From assembly GCA_026018925.1 (NCBI GenBank), contig JAKSZU010000006.1:198201449-198265448 (forward strand): 64,000 nucleotides of DNA. Reading direction: 5' to 3'. Numbering within the stretch: position 1 is the first letter of the stretch; every line of letters starts with the position of its first letter. The stretch is from Tupaia tana. Taxonomy: Eukaryota; Chordata; Mammalia; Scandentia; Tupaiidae. The notes beneath the pieces were generated by a model. It was not told the origin of the DNA, did no database searches, and worked only from the letters and a program-made list of their open reading frames with translations. This document shows, piece after piece, positions 10,335 through 21,110 of the stretch. Both the position numbers and the translations under genes were made by a program.

Positions 10335-10512
10335 CCTTGAGTGCCTGAAATTGTCTTGCTTAATTATAGGCTAGTTTATTGTCTTTCACTCATTTCTAGA
10401 GTGAAAGCAAGGACTATCTTTGCCTGTCTTGTTCACATCGCAGCTGTATTTCCAGAGCATTGTCTTATACAGTAGATCTTCCACAAGTATTTGTAAAATC
10501 AATAAATGAAAC
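10335..10512 (+). mobile_element. L2 LINE 3' end
   Basis: 'agagtgaaagcaaggactatctttgcctgtcttgttcacatcgcagctgtatttccagagc' and 'tccacaagtatttgtaaaatcaataaatgaa' match the L2 3' terminus. Confidence 0.75.
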
Positions 10513-11298
10513 GCAGGAGTGGCTATCCTGAACAGCCCAGGAAAGCCATTAGTAACATGAAATTAAAGCTTGAGAAAGTTGAATGGATTGTAAAAGGTGG
10601 TTTAGTTGTTCAAAATGGGTTTAGGATTTTCAACCGGCAAGAATTATGTTCCAGGGTACTGAAAGAACTTGGGCATAATTTATTGCTAATTTTTAATTTT
10701 ATGGAATTTCGAGGGTGGAAAAATGGAATTTTGGAGACAGGTAAGTGCAATTCTGATTTTTAAGAGTTGGGATATAGGTTTAAAAACTGTAGATTGGGAG
10801 CTTTCTACTACTTGTGGGCACAGTTCTAGAATGGATTATTCAAAGGATGTTTGCAAATGCTTAGAATGGTGTTGTTTAGTAGGAAAGTGGGGCACCTTCA
10901 GAGAAAAGAGGCCCAGAGAAATAAATTGATTTTCTTTTAAGGTCACCACTGAGTTTGGTGGCAGAACTGAAATGAGAATAAAGACCTTCTGATTTCAGAA
11001 CAATGTTGTTTCTGTGCCAATAATGTTTTCACTCTAGGATCTCAGAGCTCCTCCAATTTGGTATAAAATAGAACTTTGTATTGTGTTTTTTTTATTTTGA
11101 AGGTAAGCTAAAAACAAGCCACTTTCATACAAGTTTGCAGTTGGGGTACATTGATCCCTGGGAGTTCAAGGACATATTCTCAAGAGCCCATGAGAGTTAG
11201 CTCCCACCCTTGCCTCTTTAAAAGAGATCTTTGCAGTACTCTAGGTTCATGACCTTGGCACATGGGGTTAACTGAATATGACCTGTTGTCTTTCTGTA
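10513..11298. other. Unassigned stretch
   Basis: Roughly 800 bases. Around 10,860-11,000 there is a MIR-like '...gaggcccagagaaataaattgattttc...' remnant, too weak to call separately. The rest holds nothing I recognise. Confidence 0.35.
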
Positions 11299-11313
11299 GA
11301 AAACAGCATATGT

Positions 11314-11600
11314 AGGGACCAGCAGTTAGCGTAATGACTATGTCACTGAGCTCCCATGTAGCCAACCGCGGTTTGCGTCCCGGACCCGGTGGCTTAAACT
11401 CACGCTGGGCACGTGTGCATGCGTGCCCAAGATCCCGAGAGGAGAATGGAGGAGAAGGAACTGTGGCGTGGCCAGCCCCCCTGGGGGGGTGTTTTCTCGC
11501 TTTCTGTCTCTCCGTCTCTCTCTGTCTTTCTGGCGAGCACATGTGCCCTACAGCAAAAACCTCTCAAAAAAAAAAAAAAAAAAAAAGAAAGAAAAGGAAA
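11314..11600 (+). mobile_element. SINE-A copy, young, sense
   Basis: Head 'gggaccagcagttagcgtaatgactatgtcactgag', B box 'ggtttgcgtcccgg', CpG-rich middle and a 22-A tail. Target-site duplication gaaaacagcatatgt at 11,299-11,313 and 11,601-11,615. Confidence 0.95.
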
Positions 11601-11615
11601 GAAAACAGCATATGT

Positions 11616-11904
11616 TCTTCCATTGGGCATATGCTGTCTAGTCTGGTGGCCGCTAGACACTTGTGGCTATTGAGCAGTGAACACGTGACATCTTCACATT
11701 GGTGTTTGGTACAGGTCAATAGACACATGGGACATAAAAGACTTAGTACAAAGAAAAGAATGTAAATCTCTCATGATTTATTTTGAATATCTGTTGAAAT
11801 TACACTGTTTTTGATGTATTGGGTTAAGTAAACTTACATTATTAAAACTAATTTCACCTGGTTTTTCCTTTTTAAAATGTGGACTCTAGAAAATTAAAAA
11901 TTAT
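11616..11904. other. Unassigned stretch
   Basis: Holds 'ggtggccgctagacacttgtggctattgagcagtgaacacgtgac', which resembles a MER-type DNA transposon ('...tagccactagccacatgtggctattgagcacttgaaatgtggctagtc...'). The similarity continues as 'aaaatgtggactctagaaaatt'. A hAT-type MER relic is likely, but it is diverged. Confidence 0.45.
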
Positions 11905-12070
11905 AGGTCTAATCTCGAGCATGTCCTGGTAGATGCTGTAACTCAGGAAGATGAGGCTGCATGTGAGGCCTAGGTTTGATTCCTGGTCCACCCTAAAAAT
12001 TGGGTGCCATGCACACCTGTACTCCCAGCTACTTGGAAGACAGGCAGGAAGATTGCAACCCCTTGGGAGT
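11905..12070 (+). mobile_element. SINE-D copy (tRNA head plus 7SL/Alu-like body), sense
   Basis: B box 'ggtttgattcctgg' lies in the head. Behind it 'gtgccatgcacacctgtactcccagctacttggaagacaggcaggaagattgc' is the Alu/B1-type 7SL segment. Its 3' limit is blurred. Confidence 0.65.
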
Positions 12071-12236
12071 TTTAAAAATCTTTTTCTTCATTTTATTTGG
12101 CCTATGATGAAATCATCTTAAATAGATAAAAATATTTAGATTAGCTCATTATTTGTTCATTATTTAAGTCATCTTATAAAGTTTATTTATTGGTATAACC
12201 TTTGGACTGTTACTTCAGAAGTTGTTTCTAGTTTTT

Positions 12237-12248
12237 TTATTTTTATTT

Positions 12249-12295
<47 letters not shown>

Positions 12296-12300
12296 TTTTT
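12237..12300. repeat. (TTTA)n microsatellite
   Basis: About 13 near-perfect TTTA units followed by a T-run. It is the expanded, reversed tail of the SINE-A copy that follows. Confidence 0.95.
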
Positions 12301-12554
12301 TTTGGAGAGGTTTTCGCTATAGGGCACTTGCGCTCGCCAGACAGATAGAGAGAGACCGAGAGACAGAAAGCGAGAAATCATCCCCCAGGGGAAATGGCCA
12401 CGCCGCAATCCCTTCTCCTCCATTCTCCTCTCAGAATCTTGGGCACACATGCCCATGCACCCAGCGTAAGTTTAAGCCACTGGGTCCAGGACTAGAACTG
12501 CGGATGACTACATGGGAGTCCAGCGACATAGCCATTACGCTAACTGCTGGTCCC
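12299..12554 (-). mobile_element. SINE-A copy, antisense
   Basis: 'ggagaggttttcgctatagggc' at the left and reversed head 'attacgctaactgctggtccc' at the right. Fairly CpG-rich, so not very old. Confidence 0.9.
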
Positions 12555-12985
12555 TCTGAGTCCCTGTTACCACCAACTGCTGTAAATACTCCTTAGATAT
12601 GCAGTTGTGTGTTCTCAAACTATTCTCTTTTGAAGATAAAATATTATTGATTAAGAAAATGGAAATAGAACCAGCTACAACTGTCTTCAAAGATTCCAGG
12701 TCCCCACTCCACCCTTCACCCAAATCTCTTCTGGACTGTTTAGGAAATGCTGCTGCTGGTGGTGTTGTGATAGTATTTGTAAGAGTATGAAAATAGAGTT
12801 GGAGATATATGAGAGATTCAGATTTTGCTGAAGAAGAGAATTTGACTTGTGGAACATTGTAATGTAAAATTTGGTGTGTTGGTAATGGCAAGAATTTGAT
12901 ATATATCAAACAGCAAGGCGCCATTGTGGGTTGAAAAGCTGGAGGCATTTATCTTGATCATTTAGTGTGCAGAGAATTTGAATAG
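12555..12985. other. Unassigned stretch
   Basis: A 137-codon minus-strand frame covers part of it and of the SINE head. Half of that frame is SINE-derived, so I do not treat it as a gene. Confidence 0.35.
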
Positions 12986-13027
12986 GTCAGTGCCAGTGCC
13001 TCTTTGTCCCATCTATTATTTGGCCTC

Positions 13028-13103
13028 TATAGGGTAGTTGGAAAAGTCATGATGCATTTTTGCATAGAAAAAAATACATCATGGCTTTTCCGACAACCCA
13101 ATA
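13028..13103. mobile_element. Mariner-like MITE, copy 1
   Basis: A near-perfect palindrome: left arm 'agggtagttggaaaagtcatg', right arm the reverse of 'ttgggttgtcggaaaagcc', joined by a short centre containing 'gcatagaa', bordered by TA on both sides. The size, TA borders and terminal 'ggttg..gaaaagt' fit the mariner MITE layout of the MADE1 type. Confidence 0.7.
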
Positions 13104-13270
13104 TGTCTATTTCTCTCCATTCTCAGAAGTTTCTCCCTGTGAGGCAGTTATTTTCCCCACTTTTCAAATTAGAAAGCTCAGAGAGAGAAACTTTCCCACG
13201 TTTGCAAAGCTAGTACATTGTGGGGCAGTTATTCAAATCACGGCTGATTTCAAGATCCATTTACCTTGAA
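13104..13270 (-). mobile_element. MIR fragment, antisense
   Basis: Reverse MIR landmarks: 'ttttccccacttttcaaattagaaagctcagagagagaaactttcccacgtttgcaaagctagtac' and 'gcagttattcaaatcacggctga'. The mariner-like MITE lies just to its left, perhaps inside it. Confidence 0.65.
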
Positions 13271-13429
13271 TATTTGTGAAGTCTGCAGCTCTAAATAATC
13301 ATGTTTATGGCCCAATGTTAACTATATATTTGATTTTTCCCAGGTCTTGCTTTTTGAATTAGAGAACCAAGCTTTAACATACTCTAGTTGGAGAGATCCA
13401 TTTCTATCAGGCAAAAATCTTATTCATGG

Positions 13430-13665
13430 GTCCAGCTGGTGGCATAGGACTAATGCAGCATTCTGTGATGCTGGCTCCATGTGAGGAGGTCCAGGGTTCA
13501 CTTCCTAAGGCATCCCCGTACACACCAGGTACATGTGTGCCCTCCATCCGGGTTGGCTGGGAGTGGGTCCTGATGTGAAGTCCCTGTTAGGGATGTTTGC
13601 CTGCCCGCCTGTCTGTCTGTCTCTTTCTTTTGGAATAAATCAATAGATAAACTTACCAAAAAAAT
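13430..13665 (+). mobile_element. SINE-C copy, sense
   Basis: Head 'gggtccagctggtggcataggactaatgcagc', B-box-like 'agggttcacttcc', then 'ccatccgggttggctggg', a (TGTC)n CT-rich part and 'ggaataaatcaatagataaa' tail. Confidence 0.6.
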
Positions 13666-13865
13666 CTTATTCAGTTAAAAAAAATACATGTAAATAAATA
13701 CTGTATCAATTGAAGCACAAGAACCATAATTTTATGTATGTTCTTCACTTTTCTTTTTTACTATAAATCTTACAAGGTAGAATTCTGGTTTGGGTAGCAG
13801 GAAAGAGCAAGTGGTAACTTGGTGAATTGTGGCATTGGAGATTAGATGATGGACCACAGGACACT

Positions 13866-14128
13866 ATTTTTTTTTTTTTGGAGAGGTTTTTGCTATAGGG
13901 CGCGTGCGCTTGCCAGACAGAGAGAGACAGAGAGACAGAAAGCGAGAAATCACCCCCCCAGGGGGGATGGCCACGCCACAATCCCTTCTCCTCCATTCTC
14001 CTCTCGGGATCTTGGGCACGCACACACACGTGCCCGGCGTGAGTTTTAAGCTACCGGGTCCAGGACGCGAACCGCGGTTGACTACATGGGAGTTCAGGGA
14101 CATAGCCATTACACTAACTGCTGGTCCC
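13866..14128 (-). mobile_element. SINE-A copy, young, antisense
   Basis: Complete and CpG-rich. Perfect 15-base target-site duplication ggaccacaggacact at 13,851-13,865 and 14,129-14,143. Confidence 0.95.
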
Positions 14129-14143
14129 GGACCACAGGACACT

Positions 14144-14978
14144 TTTAACAGAAAGAAACAGACCTGTTGTCAAAGACATAGGAAGTTCTATTGTCATCGG
14201 AAGAGTCATCTGGCTTTTGGCCATCTTCATTTCAGGATAACATGAAAAGAAGCCCGAACCTTGGAATTGCTCTTCTTTTATATTCCATTCCTGGATAATT
14301 ACCATCTAGACTCGGATTGTGAAAGGTCCTTTTATCTGGTGATTGCATCTTTCAGCAACAACTCTTATTACTGCATTATGCAATTTACCTTATTTATGAC
14401 GCTCAGGTGGGAAAACTCACAGCCTCCTCATTGAACAGATCACCCTGACTGAGCATTTTGTGGTACTCTGGCTTGTTTTGCTGTTGAACAAGCAGAGTTC
14501 AAGACAGGTGAATTCTTTCCAGATGTGCTTTTGAATAACTGGATAGATCCCTGAGATCTCTTCAATTAGAACACGAGTGACTGTGTATTTCTGCTCTCTT
14601 CTTTTAAGCATGGCTTCTTGGGGTCACTCTGCAAAGGACTCTGTAGTTGTGGGTTCATTCCACAGTTAATACTGAGACAATGAGGAAACAGTTCATCCAG
14701 GCAGCACATCTCTGAGTCTTGCTTTTATTTGGGTATCAGAACCTGTCATTATCCAGGAGACAAACAGAAGTTCTGCTTTTATTTGCTTTGTTACTATTTT
14801 AGACATGAAACAGAACCACTTTCTAGAACCTAAGTTCCTTGGGTAGAAATAAGTGATAGCACTATGGGCTTTAAGTGTTCTAGGGCTGGACCAGTTAGCA
14901 ACCAAAGCTGTAAAGACCCAATTTGACACTGACAGGCTTTTCCTGTGGTTATATAAGCAGAGGGGTTTGGGAAATGTG
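14144..14978. other. Unassigned stretch
   Basis: More than 800 bases with no named repeat. Overlapping chance frames of 60-80 codons occur on both strands. I see no coding or RNA signal. Confidence 0.4.
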
Positions 14979-14979
14979 G

Positions 14980-15540
14980 ATTCTTATCCACAGTGTTCAG
15001 TCTCAAGGTCAGTGACAGGCTGCCAATATAGTAAATATATTAATATCACTTTTGTCCATATTAATCTGAAATGTAGTGCAATTCCAATATAAATTGCAAT
15101 GTTATTATTCTATAGAACTTGATAAAGTAATTCTAAAGTTCAGAAAAATGTTACTTGAGACTCATCAAGGATGAAAAACAAGAAAAATTTTATCTTATTA
15201 AACATTGTAACATGTAGTAAATAAGAACAAAATGGTATACAAACTAAGAAATTGGAAGCCAGTATACTTGCTTCCAAGTATGACAAAGCCAGTTTGACAA
15301 AGACACTATAAGAACAAAATGACAGACTTCACGAGCAAAGATGCAAAAATTTTAAGCAAATGTTAACAAGTGGAATGCCAACAAAACAGCAAAAGATAAC
15401 ATCATTTCCATATAGGGTTTATCTCAGCAATGTAAGATTGGTTTACATTTGAAAATCAGTGTAATTAATTAACTTAACAGAATAATAGAAAAAATAGAAT
15501 GACATAGCTACAATAGAAAGTCTAGTAGCAGGTTTGCATA
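14980..15540 (+). mobile_element. Old L1 ORF2 fragment, sense
   Basis: Weak but ordered L1 ORF2 motifs: 'tgcaattccaatataaatt', 'aaattggaagccagtatac', 'gcaaagatgcaaaaattttaagcaaatgttaacaa' and 'atagggtttatctcagcaatgtaagattggtttacat'. All frames are broken. Confidence 0.6.
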
Positions 15541-15544
15541 TATG

Positions 15545-15830
15545 TGGAAGGTCTACAGTCACTTATTTGAAATGTTTGGGGTCAGCCATGTTTCAAAATT
15601 CAGGGCTTTTAGCAATATCTGATAATCGAATTTATGTGTATTCCCAGAGCAAAACAGTAACGTGACGCTAAATGAGATAAAGATCAGAAATAGTTTCACA
15701 TTAGCTCAAGTTAAGTTTTGTCCCCAAATGAATGTTAATGCCAAATTGAAAAAAATAAGCACACAAAAGACTTTTTGTTTTCAGAGCTTTGTGATTTCAG
15801 AATTTTAGGTAAGAAATTACTAACTAACTT
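15545..15830. mobile_element. Tigger-like DNA transposon relic
   Basis: 'cagtcacttatttgaaatgtttggggtcagccatgtttcaaaattcagggc' and 'agagctttgtgatttcagaatttta' look like the 'ctgaaatgcttgggaccagaagtgtttcggatttcgg' ends of Tigger-type elements. A related block lies at 38,600-38,860. Confidence 0.5.
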
Positions 15831-15949
15831 TTTTATATCAGGGTAACATTTCAGTACAGTGATGAAAAGATATTCTGATTATATCCTACTCATTTAGAGG
15901 GGAAAAAGATGAAGTTAATTCCTACTCAATAGCGAAATTCATTTTTTTA

Positions 15950-16093
15950 AAAAAGAATTATTTATTTTAAATTTATTTTCATTTGACCAGAAAAAGAAAT
16001 GTAAGAAAGCAAGCCACCAGGTCTAGGACTCAAACTGTGGTCAGCCATGTGGGAGTATCCAGTGCCTTAACCACTACGCCACCTGCTGGCCCT
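15950..16093 (-). mobile_element. SINE-B copy, antisense
   Basis: Reversed tail 'aaagaattatttattttaaatttattttcatttgacc' then purines, 'caggtctaggactcaaac' and reversed head ending 'acctgctggccc'. Target duplication around 'attcatttt'. Confidence 0.9.
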
Positions 16094-16167
16094 GCAACAT
16101 TCATTTTATATGATGAAAGATTTTACTATTAAAAAACTAAAGAATTGATAAAAGTAAAATATATATC

Positions 16168-16418
16168 GGGAACCAGCAGTTAGCGTAATGGCTATGTCGC
16201 TGGACTCCCACGTAGTCAACCGCGGTTCGCGTCCCGGACCCAGTGGCTTAAAACTCACACCAGGCGCATGTGCGTGCGTGCCCAAGATCCCGAGAGGAGA
16301 ATGGAGGAGAAGGGATTGCGGCGTGACCATCCCCCCTGGGGGATGATTTCTCGCTTTCTGTCGCTATGTCTCTCTCTGTCTGTCTGGCGAGCGCATGTGC
16401 CCTATAGCAAAGACCTCT

Positions 16419-16451
<33 letters not shown>

Positions 16452-16453
16452 AA
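16168..16453 (+). mobile_element. SINE-A copy, young, sense
   Basis: Complete with A box 'tagcgtaatgg', B box 'ggttcgcgtcccgg' and a long A-tail of about 29. Target-site duplication of the type aaatatatatc on both sides. Confidence 0.95.
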
Positions 16454-16463
16454 AAATATATAT

Positions 16464-16784
16464 CCAATTTTTATCTATAATTTTATAGTAGTGAAGACTT
16501 TGTAACTATGACACCGGTAGCAGAAACTAAAGAAACAAAGACACTAGATAATTAACTTCTATATACCAACACCAAAATTAAGGTTAATAACTAATAGCAG
16601 GTGGAAAAAATCTTAGAAACATGTGTAGTGGCCAAAGGGTCATTGCCCATCATTTCTTAAGAGCTCTTGCAGATCAATAAACAAAAGATGAACTCTCTGG
16701 CACATAACAGACCAAGGCTATGGAAAGGCAATATGCAAGAAAAGAAATGCAGTGGCCACCCTTGTTCTACTATAATGGGGAGTA
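16464..16784. other. Unassigned stretch
   Basis: About 320 bases, A-rich, possibly old L1 debris ('agaaactaaagaaacaaagacactagataattaac'), too weak to name. Confidence 0.3.
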
Positions 16785-17030
16785 CTACTAATAGTTCCCA
16801 TTTACCGAGTATTTATTGTGTGTCTGGCTCTGGATTAGGGCTTTACATTTAGTGCTTAAGAAAATACAGTGAGAGTAGGTGTAATTATTTACATTTTGCC
16901 GCTAGGACAGTCCAATTTAGGAAGTTAGGCAGCTCTTCCTAGATCATGCATTTAGCAGGACTGTTGCAACCCAGGACTATCTGCCTTCAAAGCTCTTGGT
17001 CTTTTGTATAACACAGATTCACTACCTCTA
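16785..17030 (-). mobile_element. MIR copy, antisense, near full length
   Basis: Reverse MIR order is intact: 'ccgagtatttattgtgtgtctggctctggattagggctttacatttagtgc', 'ggtgtaattatttacattttgccgctagg', 'ggactatctgccttcaaagctc'. Confidence 0.75.
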
Positions 17031-17443
17031 TATCGCTATACTTAATGAAAAGAAAAAGCAATGAGAGCAACTAGAAGTTACCATTTGTTTTGTCTATCAG
17101 ATTGGCATCGACTTAAAAGAATACTCACGGCCAAGGAAGGTCAGGGTGTGAAGCCTGCACTCATTTATCACTGGTAGGAGTGTCAATTGGCATAATCTTT
17201 CTGGAAGGTACTTTGGTAATATGTATCAAAGGCCACATCCTTTGACTTGGTATTTCTACTTCTAAGAATTTGACTGGAGGAACTAATTTGACATGTACTT
17301 GTATATAAAAAGATGTTTATTTCAGTATTATTTATAAAAGCAGAAAGGTTGAAAGAAACTTGTACATTGAAGATTGATTAAATCAGTGTGGGGGGATTGA
17401 AGATATAGAGCTATAATTACTAATTAAAAAAACATTATCCCTG
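17031..17443. mobile_element. Probable old L1 3' region remnant
   Basis: 'cactggtaggagtgtcaattggcataatctttctggaaggtactttggtaatatgtatcaaaggccac' is the degenerate L1 ORF2 end ('...gggaatgtaaattggtacaacc.tttggaaaactgtttgg...'), and 'taagaatttgactggaggaactaa' follows as expected. Sense orientation. Confidence 0.5.
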
Positions 17444-17689
17444 GGGCCAGCAGCAGAAGTAGAGGTGACTGGATTCCACTTGGCCCACTATATAGTTTGA
17501 ATCCTGGGCCCCAATGGCTTGGAAAACGTGCCAGGTGGGCATACCCAAAATCCTGACAGGAGTATGGACGAGAAGGGATTGTGGTATGGCCATCCGCCCA
17601 GGGGACTGATTTCTCACTTTCTTGCTCTCTCTCTCTGTCACTTTGGCAAGTGAATGTACCCTATAACAGAAACTAAAAAAAAAAAAAAA
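17444..17689 (+). mobile_element. SINE-A copy, sense, older
   Basis: Head 'ggggccagcagcagaagtagaggtgactgg' is degraded. Middle 'gacaggagtatggacgagaaggg' and 'accctataacagaaac' tail region are clear. First element of the dense SINE cluster. Confidence 0.8.
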
Positions 17690-17880
17690 GTTGTCCCTGA
17701 TTTACTATTGGATGAAAAAACAGAACAGAACATGTTACAAAACAGTATGTGTGGTACAACCCTTTATTTGTAAAACTCAGTGTTTATATATACACCAGTG
17801 TGCCAAGAAAAAGGTCTAAAAGGACTATGGAATACAATGTTGACAATGGTGTAATTATAAATGATTACTTTCCGTGTTCT

Positions 17881-18136
17881 TTTTTTTTTTTTGTAGAGGT
17901 TTTTGCTATAGGGTACATGCGCTCACCAGAAAGACAGAGAGACAGAGAGACAGAAAGCGAGAAATCACCCCAGGGGGGATGGCCATGCCACAATCTCTTC
18001 TCCATTCTCTTCTTGGGATCTTGAGTGCGCACATTCACGCGCCTGGCGTGTGTTTAAGCCACTGGGTCCAGGACTTGAACCGCGGTCAACTACATGGGAG
18101 TCCAGCCACATAGCCATTATGCCAACTGCTGTTCCT
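17881..18136 (-). mobile_element. SINE-A copy, antisense
   Basis: T-run, 'gtagaggtttttgctatagggtacatgc', purine block, and reversed head 'attatgccaactgctgttcc'. Confidence 0.9.
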
Positions 18137-18384
18137 CCTTCTTCTTTTTTAAATTGCAAGAGGACATGCGTTCTCAACAGACACAGAAAATGAGAGAGGA
18201 AGGAAGAAAGCACCCTCCAATGGGGCTAGCCATTCCCTAATCCCTTCTTCTCTATCCAGACAGGATTTTGGGCATGCACACACACACACCCAGAGTGTTT
18301 TTCATGCTGCTGGGGCTGAGATTCAAACGATAGTCAGCCTTGTGGGATCTGACTCCCTTAGCCACTAGGCTACCAGAATGCCCC
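18137..18384 (-). mobile_element. SINE-A-related old copy, antisense
   Basis: Diverged version: '...aaattgcaagaggacatgcgttctcaacagaca', 'caccctccaatggggctagccattcc', 'ccttagccactaggctaccagaatgcccc'. It has the 'gacatgcgttctc' variant of the 3' motif and may be an ancestral subfamily. Confidence 0.6.
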
Positions 18385-18597
18385 ATTTCCTTCTTTATAT
18401 TTTCTGCAGTATTTACTTATTTTTGTTGTACACATATATTATACTCTTATTGAGAAAAACTACCTAAAAATACATATTTTAATTTTCCTATACTGATGGA
18501 ACATTTCAATTTGAGGATTAAGCACAAAATTTGAGTCTGTCATCCAGGTCTTTACCTTGCTTTTGTTGGGGAATAGTATTTAGGCACTTCTACTTAA
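18385..18597. other. Unassigned AT-rich spacer in the SINE cluster
   Basis: About 210 bases with no landmark. Confidence 0.3.
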
Positions 18598-18868
18598 ATT
18601 TTTTTATGTTTGTTTTTAATTTGCTATAGGGCATGTGTGCTTGATGGGGGAAAGAGAAGGGAGAGAAAGAAAGAGAGAGAACACTCTTGGAGGGGGGATG
18701 GTCAAACTGCAGTCCCTTTTCCTCCATTCTCCTCTCAGGAGTTTGGGAATTCATGCACATGTACCCAGAATGCTTTTCAAGCCACCAGGTCTGGGACTCG
18801 AATCGCACAGTTGGCCACGTGAGATCCAGGCATCCAGGCATTTTAACCAGCATGTCATCAGCTGGCCC
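18598..18868 (-). mobile_element. SINE-A copy, antisense, older
   Basis: 'taatttgctatagggcatgtgtgcttgatggggg', purine block, 'gggatggtcaaactgcagtcccttttcctccattctcctctc' and reversed head ending 'catcagctggccc'. Confidence 0.85.
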
Positions 18869-18877
18869 ACACTTACA

Positions 18878-19120
18878 ATTTTTAAAGGCTTTTGCTATAG
18901 GGCACATACACTTGCCAGAAAGACAGAGAGAGACAGAGATAGAAAGCAAGAAATCACCCCTCAGAGGGGATAGCCACACCGCAATCCATTCTCCTCTCGG
19001 GATCTTGGGCATGCACGCACACGCACCCAGCGTGAGTTTAAGCCATCAGGTCTGGGACCCGAACCTCAGCCAGCTACATGGGAGTTCAGAGACATAGCCA
19101 TTACGCTAACTGCTGGTCCC
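18878..19120 (-). mobile_element. SINE-A copy, antisense
   Basis: Follows the previous copy after 9 bases: 'aggcttttgctatagggcac...' to 'attacgctaactgctggtccc'. About 20 bases of the middle are missing. Confidence 0.9.
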
Positions 19121-19350
19121 AAGGTTTATTTATTTATTTCTTCAGAGAGAGAGCGGAATCTCTCAAGCATCCCCAACAGAGTCTTCATGTTGCCATCCTC
19201 CCCTGTTTTAGCAGCCTAAATCGTGGGCATGCAACGTGCAGTCCCAATGTGCTCAGGTTTGTCCCAGACTCTTACCAGGACCTTTCCTATGTGTGTGTCC
19301 AGTTCTGTTACTTCTGTACCACTACCAGTCTCCCCAGTACGTCCGTTTAC
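19121..19350 (-). mobile_element. SINE-C copy, antisense
   Basis: 'aaggtttatttatttatttcttcagagagagagcg' (reversed tail), 'caacagagtcttcatgttgccatcctcccctg', 'gggcatgcaacgtgcagtcccaatg'. Abuts the SINE-A head. The right part is diverged. Confidence 0.5.
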
Positions 19351-19576
19351 TCGGACAGTTGACACAGGCATGAATTCACACATACACAGTTATTTCTCAC
19401 ATGATTTTCCAGGAATCTCTCAGCTTCTTATTCATTGATTGCATTTAAAGTAATAGTTTGCCAGCTATTTGGTTCATGAACCCAAACAGTTTGAAAGTTA
19501 TGATTAAACTTCTTGGTAGATACAAGGAAGTTCTGTTCATGTTTTCCCAACCAGTAGATCAACAAGATCAGATTCC

Positions 19577-19843
19577 TCTTTTTTTTTTTTTTTTGAGACG
19601 TTTTCGCTATAGGGCGTGTGCGCTCGCCAGACAGACAGAGAGAGACAGAGAGACAGAAAGCGAGAAAGCACCCCCCAGGGGGGATGGTCACGCCACAATC
19701 CCTTCTCCACTCTCCTCCCGGGATCTTGGGCACACACGCACACGCGCGCGGCGTGAGTTCTAAGCCACTGGGTCCAGGACGCGAACCGCGGTCGACTACG
19801 TGGGAGTCCAGCGACATAGCCATTACGCTAACTGCTGGTTCCC
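19577..19843 (-). mobile_element. SINE-A copy, very young, antisense
   Basis: Nearly all CpG sites of the family are intact ('cgcgcgcggcgtgag', 'gacgcgaaccgcggtcgactacg'). Perfect 11-base target-site duplication gatcagattcc at 19,566 and 19,844. Confidence 0.97.
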
Positions 19844-19999
19844 GATCAGATTCCCTTTTTGGGCTGATGCTTCATTAACTAAAAAAGAAGTTTTAAAAAG
19901 TCATCTTAACAAAAATAGCTGAAGAGACCTACCTGAAGAATCCTTTGGTTTTAAAAAGAATTATTTTTGATCAGGAGATAGTCATGTTGGGAATATCTT

Positions 20000-20269
20000 T
20001 TTTTTTTTTTTTTTTTTTGAGAGGTTTTTCGCTATAGGGCGCGTGCGCTCGCCAGACAGACAGAGAGAGACAGAGAGACAGAAAGCAGGAAATCACCCCC
20101 CAGGGGGGATGGCCACGCCGCAATCCCTTCTCCTCCATTCTCCTCTCGGGATCTTGGGCATGCACGCACACGCGCCCGGCGTGAGTTTAAGCCACAGGGT
20201 CCGGGACGTGAACCGCGGTCGACTACGTGGGAGTCCAGCGACATAGCCATTACGCTAACTGCTGGTCCC
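20000..20269 (-). mobile_element. SINE-A copy, very young, antisense
   Basis: A good family reference: T18 tail, intact 'gcgcgtgcgctcgcc', A box (reversed) 'ccattacgcta', B box 'ggacgtgaaccgcgg'. Perfect 17-base target-site duplication catgttgggaatatctt at 19,983-19,999 and 20,270-20,286. Confidence 0.98.
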
Positions 20270-20477
20270 CATGTTGGGAATATCTTAAAAGGCTTGATAG
20301 AGCCTACATAATTTTTATGAAACAGTGAAACCTCGTATTTTATATGGCACATTAACAATTTGCACTATGACTTTGAACATCATCCTTACCACCCACTAGT
20401 GGACATTCTGATAGCGTCTCTAAAGAGTCAGATGTAGAGATATGGGCTCCATTTGGTTGAACTGGCCATTTTAGAAA

Positions 20478-20541
20478 TATTGGGTCATCAGACCCATTTT
20501 TGCATAGAAAAATACATCATGACTTTGCTGACTACCCAATA
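20478..20541. mobile_element. Mariner-like MITE, copy 2 (shortened)
   Basis: Bordered by TA. Ends 'ttgggtcatcaga' and 'tgctgactacccaa' frame the shared centre 'tttttgcatagaaaaatacatcatgac'. The left arm has lost about 10 bases. Confidence 0.65.
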
Positions 20542-20543
20542 GA

Positions 20544-20795
20544 TTTTTTTTTTCTAGAGAGATTTTTGCTATAAGGTGCATGCGTTCATGGGAGAGACAG
20601 AAAGACAGAAAGCAAGAAATCACCCCCGGGGGAATGGTCCCACCACAGTCTCTTCTCCTCCATTCTTCTCCTGGAGCTTTGGGCACACATACACATGCAC
20701 CCAGCATGAGTTTTAAGCCTTCAGGTCTGGGACTCAAACCATGGTTCACTGTGTAGTTACAGGAATGTAACTGTTATGCTGTGTGCTGGTTCTCC
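20544..20795 (-). mobile_element. SINE-A copy, antisense, inserted beside the MITE
   Basis: T-run then 'gagagatttttgctataaggtgcatgcg', middle, and reversed head 'gttatgctgtgtgctggttctcc'. Target duplication 'caatag' / 'ccaatagg'. Confidence 0.85.
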
Positions 20796-20836
20796 AATAG
20801 GTATTTAAATTGCTACCAGATGAAAAAGGAAAACAT

Positions 20837-21110
20837 GGGACAGTAAGTGGCATGGAGGTTAAGGCAATTGAATCACACATGACTGACTGAGCAGTTAGAG
20901 TCCTGGATTTAGCAACTTGAAAATAATACCAGGTGTATGTGTGTGCATGCCCAAAATCCCAAGAGGAGAATGGAGGAGAAGGGATTGTGGTGTGACCATG
21001 CCCTCTGGAGAGTGATTTTTACTTTCCCTTCTTTCCCTTTCTCTCTCCAATAATCACACATGCCCTAAAGCACCAAAAACAAACAAACAAACAAACAAAA
21101 CCCAAAAAAC
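20837..21110 (+). mobile_element. SINE-A copy, sense, older
   Basis: Head 'gggacagtaagtggcatggaggttaaggcaattg', middle 'aagaggagaatggaggagaaggg', 3' 'catgccctaaagcacc' and a tail of (CAAA)n. Confidence 0.85.

Noticed and set aside
12535..12948. 137-codon minus-strand frame
   Set aside because: Begins in unassigned sequence and ends in a SINE head; no family similarity.
18598..20270. Many similar repeats in one orientation, which might suggest a CRISPR-like or satellite array
   Set aside because: Each unit has its own target duplication and tail and the spacing is irregular; they are independent SINE insertions.
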